From: Comamonadaceae bacterium
GTDB lineage: Bacteria > Pseudomonadota > Gammaproteobacteria > Burkholderiales > Burkholderiaceae_C
Direction: 5' to 3'
Assembly (NCBI GenBank): GCA_947448325.1
Contig: CANFMK010000006.1
Coordinates: 1-36,165 of the forward strand
Length of the DNA: 36,165 nucleotides
Positions 9,171-18,995 of this stretch are shown in pieces. The position numbers and the translations under genes are program-made. The notes below the pieces were generated by a model. It did no database searches. It saw nothing but the letters and a program-made list of their open reading frames with translations, and was not told the DNA's origin. The first letter of the stretch is position 1, and each line of letters opens with the position of its first letter.

Positions 9171-9186
9171 TCTTGTGCACGCAAGA
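9171..9186. promoter_or_regulatory. Candidate operator (inverted repeat TCTTG-N6-CAAGA) in the guaD / ABC transporter divergent intergenic region
   Basis: TCTTGTGCACGCAAGA; arms 9171-9175 and 9182-9186 are perfect complements. Regulator unknown. Confidence 0.3.
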
Positions 9187-9253
9187 GGAGGCCTCAACAT
9201 TTTGGGGCATGGACTTTGCATGTGCTTTAGCCTGTTCTCGATTTATCCCCAGC

Positions 9254-10768
9254 ATGACCACACCTCTTTTGTCTTTGCAAGGCATCACCAAGCGCTATCC
9301 AGGCGTGGTGGCCAATCGGGACGTTTCACTGACCTTGATGCCCGGTCAGGCCCATGCGGTTTTGGGCGAGAACGGTGCGGGCAAATCCACGCTGATGAAA
9401 ATCATCTACGGCGCGGTCAAGCCCGATGAAGGCGTCGTCCATTTCAAAGGCCAGCCGGTGCACATCCGCAACCCGCAACAAGCGCGGGCCTTGGGCATCA
9501 GCATGGTGTTTCAGCATTTCAGCTTGTTTGACACGCTGACCGTGGCGGAGAACGTCTGGCTGGGTTTGGACAAAAGCCTGTCACTGGCCGAGGTGACGCA
9601 GCGCATCAGTGCCAAAGCGGCTGAATATGGTTTGGACATTGACCCCGCCCGCCCTGTGCACACCTTGAGCGTGGGCGAGATGCAGCGGGTGGAGATCATC
9701 CGCGCGTTGCTGACTCAACCGCAACTGCTGATCCTGGATGAACCGACCTCGGTGCTGACGCCCCAGGCGGTAGAGAAATTGTTTGTGGTCTTGAAAAAGC
9801 TGGTGAGTGAAGGCTGCAGCCTGCTCTACATCAGCCACAAGTTGCACGAAATCCGCGAGCTGTGTTCGGCCTGCACCGTGCTGCGCGGCGGCCAAGTGAC
9901 GGGTGTGTGCGATCCGCGTGAAGAGTCCAATGCCTCACTCAGCCGCCTGATGATTGGCGCCGAGCCGCCTGCGCTGGAGCACCGTGCCAGCCAACCCGGG
10001 GCGGTCGTGCTGGCCGTGAATGAGTTGAGTTTGCCGTGCAGCGACCCTTTTGGCATGGATTTATTGCGCCTGAATTTGGAGGTGCGCGCGGGCGAAGTGG
10101 TGGGCATAGCGGGCGTGTCTGGCAATGGTCAGCGCGAGCTGATGTATGCGCTGTCGGGCGAAGAGCCCTGTGCCGACGCGATCTCGATTCAGATTCAAGG
10201 CCAAGCCGCGGCGCATTTGGGCCCGCAAGCGCGGCGCAGTTTGGGTCTGCACTTTGTGCCCGAAGAGCGCCTGGGCCGGGGCGCTGTGCCCAGCTTGAGC
10301 TTGGCGCACAACATGTTGCTGACGCGCCAGGAGGCGGTGCATGGCAGTGGCTGGATCGACATGAAACAGTTACAGCAACAAGCGCAAGGTGTGATTGCGC
10401 GCTTCAAGGTCAAAGCCGCCGGGCCTCAGGCCACCGCCCAATCGCTGTCGGGCGGGAATTTGCAAAAATTCATTGTGGGTCGAGAGATTGAAGCGCAGCC
10501 CACTTTGTTCATCGTGTCGCAACCCACCTGGGGGGTGGACGTGGGCGCGGCTGCGCAAATTCGCGGTGAAATTTTGGCGCTGCGCGATGCCGGTTGCGCC
10601 GTGCTGGTGGTGAGTGAGGAGTTGGAAGAGTTGTTTGAAATTTCAGATCGTTTGCATGTCATGACCAAAGGTGAAATCTCTCCCTCCATTGACCGCGCCA
10701 GCGCCACCGTGGCGCAAATTGGCGAGTGGATGAGTGGACTGTGGGAGGGTCGTCATGCTCAAGCTTGA
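9254..10768 (+). CDS. Sugar/nucleoside-type ABC transporter ATP-binding protein (duplicated ABC domains; partner of BMP receptor)
   Basis: GENGAGKSTLMKI Walker A, LSVGEMQRVEIIRALL signature, LLILDEPTSVLTPQ Walker B, second domain GVSGNGQRELM and LSGGNLQKFIVGREI. Confidence 0.92.
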   Translation: MTTPLLSLQGITKRYPGVVANRDVSLTLMPGQAHAVLGENGAGKSTLMKIIYGAVKPDEGVVHFKGQPVHIRNPQQARALGISMVFQHFSLFDTLTVAENVWLGLDKSLSLAEVTQRISAKAAEYGLDIDPARPVHTLSVGEMQRVEIIRALLTQPQLLILDEPTSVLTPQAVEKLFVVLKKLVSEGCSLLYISHKLHEIRELCSACTVLRGGQVTGVCDPREESNASLSRLMIGAEPPALEHRASQPGAVVLAVNELSLPCSDPFGMDLLRLNLEVRAGEVVGIAGVSGNGQRELMYALSGEEPCADAISIQIQGQAAAHLGPQARRSLGLHFVPEERLGRGAVPSLSLAHNMLLTRQEAVHGSGWIDMKQLQQQAQGVIARFKVKAAGPQATAQSLSGGNLQKFIVGREIEAQPTLFIVSQPTWGVDVGAAAQIRGEILALRDAGCAVLVVSEELEELFEISDRLHVMTKGEISPSIDRASATVAQIGEWMSGLWEGRHAQA

Positions 10769-11816
10769 AGCGCGTCCTGAAGCCTCGAAATTTTGGAGCA
10801 CCGCCTCGCCCTTGCTGGCCCTGTGCCTGACCGTCGGGGTCGGCGTGGCCCTGTTCATGGCGCTGGGCAAAGACCCGGTGCGCGGTTTGCAGATGTTTTT
10901 TTGGGAGCCAATCAAGTCCGCTTATGCCTTGGGCGAGCTGATGGTCAAAGCCACGCCGCTCTTGGTGATCGCCTTGGGCTTGGGCGTTTGTTACCGCTCC
11001 AATGTCTGGAACATCGGCGCGGAAGGTCAATTTGTCATGGGCGCGGTGGCGGCAGGCGGTGTGGCGCTGCTGGCCGACGCCAGCTCCGGGCGCTGGATCG
11101 TGGTGGCGATTGTGCTGGCCGGGGTGCTGGGCGGCATGGCTTGGGCGGGCTTGGTGGCGCTCTTGCGCGACCGCTTCAATGCCAATGAAATTTTGGTCAG
11201 CCTGATGCTGGTGTATGTGGCTGACATGGTGCTCAGCTATTTGGTCTATGGCCCCTGGAAAGACCCGGCGGGGTACAACTTTCCGCAAAGCAAAACCTTT
11301 GCTGCCGTGACGCAAATCCCGCGCCTGATGAGCGGCTCGCGCGTCAGCATCGGACTGCTGGTGGCACTGGCCGGGGTGGCTTTGATGTGGGTGTTTTTGT
11401 TTCGCACCCGCGCCGGCTTTGCCCAGCAAGTGGGCGGCTTGGCACCGGCTGCGGCGCGCTATGCCGGATTTTCTTCGCGCAAAGCTTTGTGGGTGGCGTT
11501 GCTGGTGTCGGGCGGCGCGGCGGGCCTTGCCGGTGCGCTGGAGGTGGCCGGTCCGATTGGCCAATTGACGCCCTATGTACCCGCTGGCTATGGATTTGCC
11601 GCCATCATCGTGGCCTACGTGGGGCGCCTGCATCCGGTCGGGATGGTGTTTTCGGCGGTGCTGATGAGCATGTTCTACATCGGTGGCGAGTTGGCGCAGT
11701 CGCGCATGGGCTTGCCCAAGTCGATCACCGGCGTGTTCCAGGGTTTGTTGTTGTTCAGCTTGTTGGCGTGTGACACGCTGGTGGCTTTTCGCCTGCGTTG
11801 GCCAAAGGGGGCGTGA
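10755..11816 (+). CDS. ABC transporter permease (BMP-associated nucleoside-type)
   Basis: Hydrophobic permease; ATPLLVIALGLGVCYRSNVWNIGAEGQFVMGAVAAG motif; start ATG 10755 overlaps the ATPase gene end. Confidence 0.9.
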   Translation: MLKLEARPEASKFWSTASPLLALCLTVGVGVALFMALGKDPVRGLQMFFWEPIKSAYALGELMVKATPLLVIALGLGVCYRSNVWNIGAEGQFVMGAVAAGGVALLADASSGRWIVVAIVLAGVLGGMAWAGLVALLRDRFNANEILVSLMLVYVADMVLSYLVYGPWKDPAGYNFPQSKTFAAVTQIPRLMSGSRVSIGLLVALAGVALMWVFLFRTRAGFAQQVGGLAPAAARYAGFSSRKALWVALLVSGGAAGLAGALEVAGPIGQLTPYVPAGYGFAAIIVAYVGRLHPVGMVFSAVLMSMFYIGGELAQSRMGLPKSITGVFQGLLLFSLLACDTLVAFRLRWPKGA

Positions 11817-12736
11817 TGGAATCTTATGCACTGTTGGTCGCGGCCACACTGAACGCGGGCACCGTATTGGCCTTGGCGGCTTTGGGTTTGCTCATCAATG
11901 AAAAAGCAGGCATCGTGAATTTGGGCGCAGAGGGCATGATGCTGTGCGCCGCCATTGCCGGTTTTGCCACCGTGGTGCACACCGGCAACGACTTGCTGGG
12001 CTTTGCGGCGGGCATGGGCGCGGGGGCGGTCATGGCGACCTTGTTTGGACTGCTGGTGATTTGGCTGGGCACCAACCAATACGCCACCGGTTTAGCGCTG
12101 AGCTTATTTGGCGTGGGTTTTTCGGCCTTTGTCGGCATTGGCTATGTGCAAGAAAAGCTGCCCGCTCGGCTGCAATTTGAGGTGCCGTTTTTGACCGATA
12201 TTCCCCTGCTGGGTCCCGCCCTGTTTCGCCAGCATCCGCTCGTTTATGGTGCCATGGCGCTGGCTGTGGCACTGATTTGGTTCTTGTACCGTACCCGCAC
12301 GGGTTTGGTGCTGCGTTCGGTGGGTGAGTCGCCCGAGTCGGCTCATGCCCTGGGTTACAACGTGCGCCGTATCCGCCTGGCGGCCGTGGTCACGGGCGGC
12401 GCGCTGTGCGGCTTGGCAGGGGCCTACATCTCGGTGATTTACACCCCGCTGTGGGTCGAAGGCATGGTGGCGGGTAAAGGCTGGATCGCCCTGGCCCTGA
12501 CCACGTTTGCCACTTGGCGTCCGGCACGTGTTTTGCTGGGTGCTTATTTGTTTGGTGGCGTGACCATGCTGCAGTTTCATTTGCAAGGCACGGGCGTCGA
12601 TGTGCCCAGCCAATTGCTGACGGCCTTGCCTTATGTGGCCACCATCGTGGTGCTGGCTTTGATTTCGCGCAACCCGACCTGGATTCGCATCAATATGCCG
12701 GCCTCGCTCGGAAAACCCTTTCATCCGGGGTCATAA
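11816..12736 (+). CDS. ABC transporter permease (second subunit)
   Basis: NEKAGIVNLGAEGMMLCAAIAGF, LRSVGESPESAHALGYNVRRIR; ATG at 11816 overlaps the upstream TGA (TGATG). Confidence 0.9.
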   Translation: MESYALLVAATLNAGTVLALAALGLLINEKAGIVNLGAEGMMLCAAIAGFATVVHTGNDLLGFAAGMGAGAVMATLFGLLVIWLGTNQYATGLALSLFGVGFSAFVGIGYVQEKLPARLQFEVPFLTDIPLLGPALFRQHPLVYGAMALAVALIWFLYRTRTGLVLRSVGESPESAHALGYNVRRIRLAAVVTGGALCGLAGAYISVIYTPLWVEGMVAGKGWIALALTTFATWRPARVLLGAYLFGGVTMLQFHLQGTGVDVPSQLLTALPYVATIVVLALISRNPTWIRINMPASLGKPFHPGS

Positions 12737-12789
12737 TATTTATTCGTGTTTTTTTGTGTGCAACCCTGTTCATTCTTAAAGGAATTTTC

Positions 12790-13932
12790 ATGACAGACTT
12801 GACCAAGCGTTCGATCTTCAAAACTGTGGCCTTGTCCGCAGTGGCTGCCGCCGCTGCGCTGACATTGCTGGGCTGCGGTAAGAAAGAAGAGGCGCCCAAA
12901 GCCGAAGCCCCCGCTGCCAAAGTGGAGCCTTTGAAAGTGGCGTTTGCCTATGTGGGCCCTGTGGGCGACGGAGGCTGGACCTTTGCACACGACAACGCCC
13001 GCAAAGCGGTCGAAAAAGAGTTTGGCGACAAGATCGTCACCAGCTTTGTCGAAAAAGTGCCTGAAAGCGCTGACGCTGAACGCGTCTTCCGCGACATGGT
13101 CAGCCAAGGCAACAAGCTGGTGTTTGGAACCACCTTTGGTTACATGGAGCCGATGCTCAAAGTGGCCGCAGACACCAAGGACGTGAAGTTTGAGCACGCC
13201 ACCGGTTACAAGACCGCTGACAACATGCGCACTTACGACAGCCGCACCTACGAAGGCGCTTACATGGCTGGCGTGATCGCGGGCAAGATGACCAAGTCCA
13301 ACACCTTGGGCGTGGTGGCGTCGATCCCAATTCCTGAAGTGATCCGCAACATCAACAGCTTCACCTTGGGCGCGCAATCGGTCAATCCGAAAGTCAAAAC
13401 CAAAGTGGTGTGGGTGAACGAGTGGTTCAACCCACCGAAAGAAACCGAAGCCGCGACATCCTTGATCAACGGCGGCGCTGACGTGTTGATGCAAAACACC
13501 GACTCACCTGCCGTGTTGCAGACGGCCGAAAAACTGGGCAAGCGTGCCTTCGGTTGGGACTCTGACATGACCGCTTACGGCCCTAAAGCCCACCTGGGTT
13601 CGGCGGTTATCAACTGGGCGCCTTACTACATCAAGGCCGTGGGTGAAGCCCTGGAAGGCAAGTGGGCCACCGGTCAAAGCTGGTGGGGCGTGAAAGAAGG
13701 CGCGATCGACATGGTCTCGGTGGCCGCGGACGTGCCTGAGGACGCCAAGAAGAAATTGGACGAAGTCAAAGCCGGTCTGAAAGACGGCAGCTTTGCCATC
13801 TGGAAAGGCCCCATCGTGGGTCAGGATGGCAAAGAAGTGCTGGCCAAAGACGCTGTGGCCGATGACAAGTTCATGGGCGGCATCATGTTCTACGTCAAAG
13901 GCGTGGAAGGCAAGATCCCCGGCGGCAAATAA
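12790..13932 (+). CDS. BMP family ABC transporter substrate-binding lipoprotein
   Basis: ATG 12790; lipobox LTLLGC; KVAFAYVGPVGDGGWTFAHDNARKAVE...FGYMEPMLKVA...GKMTKSNTLGVVASIPIPEVIRNINSFTLGA. Confidence 0.92.
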   Translation: MTDLTKRSIFKTVALSAVAAAAALTLLGCGKKEEAPKAEAPAAKVEPLKVAFAYVGPVGDGGWTFAHDNARKAVEKEFGDKIVTSFVEKVPESADAERVFRDMVSQGNKLVFGTTFGYMEPMLKVAADTKDVKFEHATGYKTADNMRTYDSRTYEGAYMAGVIAGKMTKSNTLGVVASIPIPEVIRNINSFTLGAQSVNPKVKTKVVWVNEWFNPPKETEAATSLINGGADVLMQNTDSPAVLQTAEKLGKRAFGWDSDMTAYGPKAHLGSAVINWAPYYIKAVGEALEGKWATGQSWWGVKEGAIDMVSVAADVPEDAKKKLDEVKAGLKDGSFAIWKGPIVGQDGKEVLAKDAVADDKFMGGIMFYVKGVEGKIPGGK

Positions 13933-13974
13933 GGCGCTGCTTCGATAGCATCACCGCTGTCGAATGTCTCACAA

Positions 13975-13999
13975 AAGGCTGCCCTCGGGCAGCCTTTTT
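13975..13999 (+). terminator. Rho-independent terminator after the BMP transporter operon
   Basis: AAGGCTGCCC-TC-GGGCAGCCTT followed by TTT; perfect stem plus T-run. Confidence 0.85.
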
Positions 14000-14044
14000 G
14001 CTTCTGACTGCACGTAACATACAGATTCTTCAAGGGGAAATCAC

Positions 14045-15094
14045 ATGTTCAAAGTTCACGCGGTAGCGCCGAATCGGTTGAATGCTTTGCTCAAGGCCAT
14101 GCCCAAGGCCGAGTTGCACATCCACATCGAGGGCTCGCTGGAGCCCGAGCTGATTTTCAAAATGGCCGAGCGCAATGGCGTGCAGTTGCCCTTTGCCGAT
14201 GTGGCCGCGATGCGTGCCGCCTATGCGTTTACCGATCTGCAAAGCTTTTTAGACTTGTACTACGCCGGGGCCAGCGTGCTCTTGCATGAGCAAGACTTTT
14301 ACGACATGGCATGGGCCTATTTTGAAAAGGCCGCCGCAGACCATGTGGTGCGGGCCGAATTGTTTTTCGACCCCCAAACCCACACCGCGCGCGGCGTTCC
14401 GATGGCTGCCGTCATCGAAGGCTTGAGCCGCGCTTGCCGTGACGCGCAGACCGCGTTGAACATCAGCGCGGATTTGATTCTGTGTTTTTTACGTCACCTG
14501 CCCGAAGCCGATGCGCTGGCCACCTTGGAGGCCGCGCTGCCCTGGCGCGCGCACTTCATAGGCGTGGGGCTGGACTCCAGCGAGGTCGGCAACCCGCCCG
14601 AAAATTTCAGCCGTGTGTTTGCCAAAGCCCGCGCACTGGGTTTGCATGTGGTGGCCCATGCAGGCGAGGAGGGCCCACCGGCTTACATTTGGAGTGCGCT
14701 GCAGGAGTTGCAGGTTGAGCGCATCGACCATGGTGTGCAGGCGATTCACGATGCGGCGCTGATGGCCCATTTGGTTAAGCACCAAACGCCCTTGACGGTG
14801 TGCCCGCTCTCCAACCTCAAACTGTGTGTATTCAAGCAACTGAGCGACCACAACCTGGGCCAGATGCTGGAGGCCGGGGTGTGTGTGACGATCAACTCCG
14901 ATGACCCGGCGTATTTTGGTGGCTATCTCAATGACAATTACGTGCAGACTTTCGCGGCCTTGCACCTGGATGCGCAAAGCGCCTACAAACTGGCGGCCAA
15001 CAGCATCGAGGCCAGTTTTGCCACGCTCGAGCAAAAGCACCATTGGATGCATCAACTCAAGCAATGTTTCCAGGGGTTTTCTGAGCAGGACTGA
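14045..15094 (+). CDS. Adenosine/adenine deaminase family protein
   Basis: 349 aa; MPKAELHIHIEGSLEPELIFKMAERNG, VVAHAGEEGP, ERIDHGVQAIHD, LTVCPLSNLKL, VTINSDDPAYFGGYLNDNY. The SLEPELIF style favours the adenine deaminase (Aah1-like) subgroup. Confidence 0.9.
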   Translation: MFKVHAVAPNRLNALLKAMPKAELHIHIEGSLEPELIFKMAERNGVQLPFADVAAMRAAYAFTDLQSFLDLYYAGASVLLHEQDFYDMAWAYFEKAAADHVVRAELFFDPQTHTARGVPMAAVIEGLSRACRDAQTALNISADLILCFLRHLPEADALATLEAALPWRAHFIGVGLDSSEVGNPPENFSRVFAKARALGLHVVAHAGEEGPPAYIWSALQELQVERIDHGVQAIHDAALMAHLVKHQTPLTVCPLSNLKLCVFKQLSDHNLGQMLEAGVCVTINSDDPAYFGGYLNDNYVQTFAALHLDAQSAYKLAANSIEASFATLEQKHHWMHQLKQCFQGFSEQD

Positions 15095-15120
15095 AGAGTG
15101 CCACTTTACGGAGGGGCCGC

Positions 15121-17883
15121 CTACTTTTTGCCCTTGCCGGCATAGTCCCCGGCATACACATGCATGAACTGAGCAGGGTTGATGTATTTGCGCAGTGCAG
15201 CGTTGACCTCGGCCAAGGTGGTTTTTTCGATCAGCTCGTCAATGCGTTCGGCAAACGCCATGGTGCGGCCTGTGGCCAGTTGCCCCACCAGTCCGGAAGC
15301 CAGCGCAGGGTCTTGCGCACGGGCAATTTTGCGTTCTTCTTGCAAGGACTTTTTGGCGTCTAGCAGTTCTTGTTCGGTCACGCCCTCTTGCACAAAACGG
15401 GTCAGCTCTTCGCGCACGCTGGTTTTGAGTTTGTCCAGATTTTGCGGCGCATAAATCGCATACAGCTTGAGCATGCCCACCGCTTCAAATGAATTGACCG
15501 ACAAAGCACTGCCCGCGCCGTAACTGATGCCTTCTTTTTGACGCAGGCGGTCAAACAATCGCGATTTCGAACCACTGCCGAGCACCGTGTTGGCCAGCAC
15601 CATGGGCACGTAGTCGGGCATGTCGTCTTTCAAGGCCAAAGGCAGAGCAGCCAGGTAAAAGGCGTTGGCTTTGTCCGGTGCTTGTAGCGTGGTTTCGCCG
15701 GGCTTGGGCGTGCGGGGCAGGCTCACCAGTCGCTGGTAAGCCGCCTTGCTTTTCCAGTTGCCAAACAGGGTTTGCACTTGGGTTTGCACCGCGGTGGCGT
15801 CAAAGTCGCCGACCAGCGCCAACTCAGCGTGATTTGCGCCATAAAACTGGCTGTGAAAGCGTTTGAGGTCATCGAGTTTGGCGGCTTTCAAGCGCGCCGC
15901 CAATTCGTCAAAGCTCAAAGTGGCGCGCACATCGCCAGGGCGGTAAACGTCCATGGCTTTGTTCACTGCTTGCGAGCCCAGTCCTTGTGGTTCGTGACGG
16001 TGGTTGTCGATTTGAGCCAAGTTTTCTTGGATCACCATCTCGAATTCGGCCGCTGCAAACGCCGGTTGGCGCAATGCGTCATGCACCAGTTGCAAGACCT
16101 CGGGCAGGTGTTTGCGCAGGGTGTCAAAGCGCACCGTCACGGTTTGCCCGCCCGCAGAGATGCTCATTTGGGTTTTCAGTTCGTCCAATTTGGCGCTCAG
16201 GTCCGAGCGGTTCAGTTGCCGGGTGCCGCGCAGCAGCATATCGCCCACCAGATCGGCGGTCACAGCGTGGCCGAACAGGCTTTTTTCATCCCCCAGGTTC
16301 AAACGCAGCGTGCCGGTGACAGTGTCGCCACGGGTTTTTTTGGGGATCAAGGCCAGCTTCATGCCGCCGGGTAAAGTGCTGCGCAGCGTGCGCTTTTCGA
16401 TGGCTGCGGGTGTGACGTCAAAGTTCTCGCCAGCGCTCACTGCAGTTTTGCCGGTATAGCTCTGTACCAGCTGTGCCACGTTCACGGGTGCAGGCGGCGT
16501 GATGCGGTCTGGCTTGGTGGTCGGCACAAACTGCCCGTAGGTGCGGTTGCTTTCTTTGAAGTAGTTTTGCGCCACGCGCTGAACGTCTGAGATCGTCAGG
16601 TCTTCGATGCGGTCGCGGTTCACAAAGAACAAGCGCCAGTCGCCATTGGCCATGGACTCCGACAGCTGCACCGCCAGCCTTTCCGGGTTGTTCAAAGTCT
16701 TGTCGATGTCGCTGAGCAGCGCGGCTTTGGCGCGGCGCAATTCGGTGTCAGTGACAGGGGACTTGCCCATGTTCTCCAGCACATCGAGCATGCCCTTGCG
16801 CACCTCGGCCAGTTTTTGGGTGGTGTTCAACTCGGCCATGAACAGCACGTAACTGGTTTCGGCCAGTTCAAAGTTCCAGGGGCTGATGGAGACTGCTTTT
16901 TGGCCTTGCACCAAGCTTTTGTGCAAGCGGCCGTTGGGTGTGCCGGCCAAAATTTCGCTCAATGCCGCCATGGCTGCTGCGTCTGGGTGGCCGCCAGCGG
17001 CGGTGTGGTACAGCACGCCCGCCAGTTGCGTATCGCCGACACGGCGCACGGTCACTTCACGCGGGCCGTCTTGCACCGGGTCTTGGGTGTAGGTGACAGG
17101 CAGTTTGCGTTCTGGACGCGGGATGGCGCCGAACACCTTTTCAATCCAAGCCAAAGTGGCCGCTTCGTCCAATTTGCCTGCTACCAACAACACCGCATTG
17201 TCAGGCTGGTAATACTGACGGTAGAAAGCTTGCAGGTTCTCGATTTGGACGTTTTCCACGTCGGTGCGCGCGCCGATGGTGCTCTTGCCGTAGTTGTGCC
17301 AGTCAAAAGCGGTGGACGCCATGCGCTGCCACAAGGATTTAGCGGGGTTGTTTTCGCCCGACTCCATTTCGTTGCGCACCACCGAAAACTCGGTGTCCAG
17401 GTCTTTGCGCGCGATCAGGCTGTTGACCATGCGGTCGGCTTCCATTTCCAAGGCCCACTTCAGGTTGTCCTCGTTGGCAGGAAAGGTCTCAAAGTAATTG
17501 GTGCGGTCGTAAAACGTGGTGCCATTGAAATGCATGCCCCGCTTGCCCAACTCTTGCATCAAATTACCGCGTGTGGGGGTGCCCTTGAACACCATGTGTT
17601 CGAGCAAATGCGCCATACCGGTTTCGCCATAGTTTTCGTGGCGGCTGCCCACCAAGTAGGTGATGTTGACCGTGGTGGTGGGTTTGGAGGCATCAGGGGC
17701 CAGCAGCACGCGCAAGCCGTTGGCCAAGCGGTATTCGGTGATGCCCTCAACCTGGGTGATGCGCTGGGCGCCCTGGCTGATGGTGGGCGCCGAAGGCAGC
17801 GTGGACGAGGCTTGCGCATACACCCCGCTTTGCAGCCCCCAAGTGGCGACCAAACTCCACACCACAACCATGAAAACACGCAT
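15121..17883 (-). CDS. M16 family (pitrilysin-like) zinc metallopeptidase, two-domain, secreted
   Basis: ATG 17883; signal peptide; HLLEH motif in [17 protein letters not shown], downstream glutamate region [12 protein letters not shown]-terminal half is a second M16 domain lacking HxxEH. Confidence 0.92.
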   Translation of the reverse strand: MRVFMVVVWSLVATWGLQSGVYAQASSTLPSAPTISQGAQRITQVEGITEYRLANGLRVLLAPDASKPTTTVNITYLVGSRHENYGETGMAHLLEHMVFKGTPTRGNLMQELGKRGMHFNGTTFYDRTNYFETFPANEDNLKWALEMEADRMVNSLIARKDLDTEFSVVRNEMESGENNPAKSLWQRMASTAFDWHNYGKSTIGARTDVENVQIENLQAFYRQYYQPDNAVLLVAGKLDEAATLAWIEKVFGAIPRPERKLPVTYTQDPVQDGPREVTVRRVGDTQLAGVLYHTAAGGHPDAAAMAALSEILAGTPNGRLHKSLVQGQKAVSISPWNFELAETSYVLFMAELNTTQKLAEVRKGMLDVLENMGKSPVTDTELRRAKAALLSDIDKTLNNPERLAVQLSESMANGDWRLFFVNRDRIEDLTISDVQRVAQNYFKESNRTYGQFVPTTKPDRITPPAPVNVAQLVQSYTGKTAVSAGENFDVTPAAIEKRTLRSTLPGGMKLALIPKKTRGDTVTGTLRLNLGDEKSLFGHAVTADLVGDMLLRGTRQLNRSDLSAKLDELKTQMSISAGGQTVTVRFDTLRKHLPEVLQLVHDALRQPAFAAAEFEMVIQENLAQIDNHRHEPQGLGSQAVNKAMDVYRPGDVRATLSFDELAARLKAAKLDDLKRFHSQFYGANHAELALVGDFDATAVQTQVQTLFGNWKSKAAYQRLVSLPRTPKPGETTLQAPDKANAFYLAALPLALKDDMPDYVPMVLANTVLGSGSKSRLFDRLRQKEGISYGAGSALSVNSFEAVGMLKLYAIYAPQNLDKLKTSVREELTRFVQEGVTEQELLDAKKSLQEERKIARAQDPALASGLVGQLATGRTMAFAERIDELIEKTTLAEVNAALRKYINPAQFMHVYAGDYAGKGKK

Positions 17884-17915
17884 ACACAAACTCTCAGCTA
17901 TTGAAGGTGGCGCAG

Positions 17916-18857
17916 TTATACACCCGCCCAATGGCGTTTCAGGGCATGGCCACACAAGGTCAGGGCTGTATGGGCTTCGGCAATGACCCCGCCCATGGTG
18001 ATGAAGCCATGGATTTGCCGCTCAAAACACACGTAATGCGTGGGCACACCGGCTTGCGACAAGGCGTCGGCATACATCAGGCCTTCGTCGCGCAGCGGAT
18101 CGAACCCTGCGGTCATCACCAGCGCAGGAGGCAAGTCTGCGTGCGAAGTGGCCAGCAGGGGCGAGGCGCGCCAGTCGTCAGCGTGGTGGTCTTGGCTGAT
18201 GTAGTTGGCGGTGTACCAGCGCATCGCGTCTTGCGTCAGCATATAGCCTTGGCCGTTGCGGTGGTAGGACTCGGTGTCGGGGCGCATGGTCACAGCAGGG
18301 TAGATCAACAGCTGGAATGCGGGACACGCCTGTTGGCCGCGCAATCCCAAGCACAGGGCTGCTGCAATGTTGCCACCGGCGCTGTCACCGCCCACCGCGA
18401 TGCACGCGGGGTCGATGTGCATTTGTGCAGCGTGTTGCACCAGCCAGGCAAAGGCGGCCAGGGCATCTTCATAGGCGGCAGGGAAGGGGGCTTCGGGCCC
18501 GAGTCGGTAGTCCACTGCAAACACGGCACTGTCCGAAGCATTGCACAGGCTGCGGCAGACCGTGTCGTGGGTGTCCAAGTCGCCCACCGTCCAGCCACCG
18601 CCATGAAAGAACAAGAGTGCGGGCAGAACAGCGTCGGCAGGGATGCCTTTTGGGCGGTATTCGCGAATGCCGATCTCAACGCCGCTGTGCTTGAGCGTAT
18701 GGTCGCGGGTGTGGGCCACCGCTTCGCTGGGGGGTTGGCTCAGGCTGCGGCGCTGCAAATAGGCGGCGCGCGCTTCGGGTGCCGTCAAACTGTGCGCTGG
18801 CTTGACGCCGTTGTCGGCCATGATTTGCAGGAATTGACGGGCTTGGGGATCGAGCAT
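17916..18857 (-). CDS. Alpha/beta hydrolase (HSL-family esterase/lipase)
   Basis: 313 aa; LLFFHGGGWTVGDLDTHD (HGGG) and AVGGDSAGGNIAAAL (GDSAGG). Confidence 0.92.
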   Translation of the reverse strand: MLDPQARQFLQIMADNGVKPAHSLTAPEARAAYLQRRSLSQPPSEAVAHTRDHTLKHSGVEIGIREYRPKGIPADAVLPALLFFHGGGWTVGDLDTHDTVCRSLCNASDSAVFAVDYRLGPEAPFPAAYEDALAAFAWLVQHAAQMHIDPACIAVGGDSAGGNIAAALCLGLRGQQACPAFQLLIYPAVTMRPDTESYHRNGQGYMLTQDAMRWYTANYISQDHHADDWRASPLLATSHADLPPALVMTAGFDPLRDEGLMYADALSQAGVPTHYVCFERQIHGFITMGGVIAEAHTALTLCGHALKRHWAGV

Positions 18858-18936
18858 GATGAGTCTCCGTGGGCTGTTGATTTTTCACTTTAATGCACCA
18901 GCGTGGCCTCGGCTGTCATGTCTGTAAAATACCCCC

Positions 18937-18965
18937 AAGGCCCGCGCTCCGGCGGGCTTTGCTTT
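18937..18965 (+). terminator. Terminator/attenuator-like hairpin in the 5' leader of the second BMP gene
   Basis: AAGGCCCGC-GCTCCG-GCGGGCTTT followed by GCTTTT; 9-bp stem (one G-T) ending in a U-rich tract. Confidence 0.5.
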
Positions 18966-18995
18966 TATTCACCCGGAGCCATGTAGAGGACTACC

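Noticed and set aside
10659-11849. 396-aa minus-strand ORF opposite the ABC permease
   Set aside because: Gln/His/Arg-rich translation antisense to a clear permease; shadow ORF.
16816-17904. 362-aa plus-strand ORF
   Set aside because: Fully antisense to the well-supported M16 peptidase; no recognisable domain; typical high-GC shadow ORF.
17901-18893. 330-aa plus-strand ORF
   Set aside because: Antisense to the HSL-type esterase with HGGG and GDSAGG motifs.
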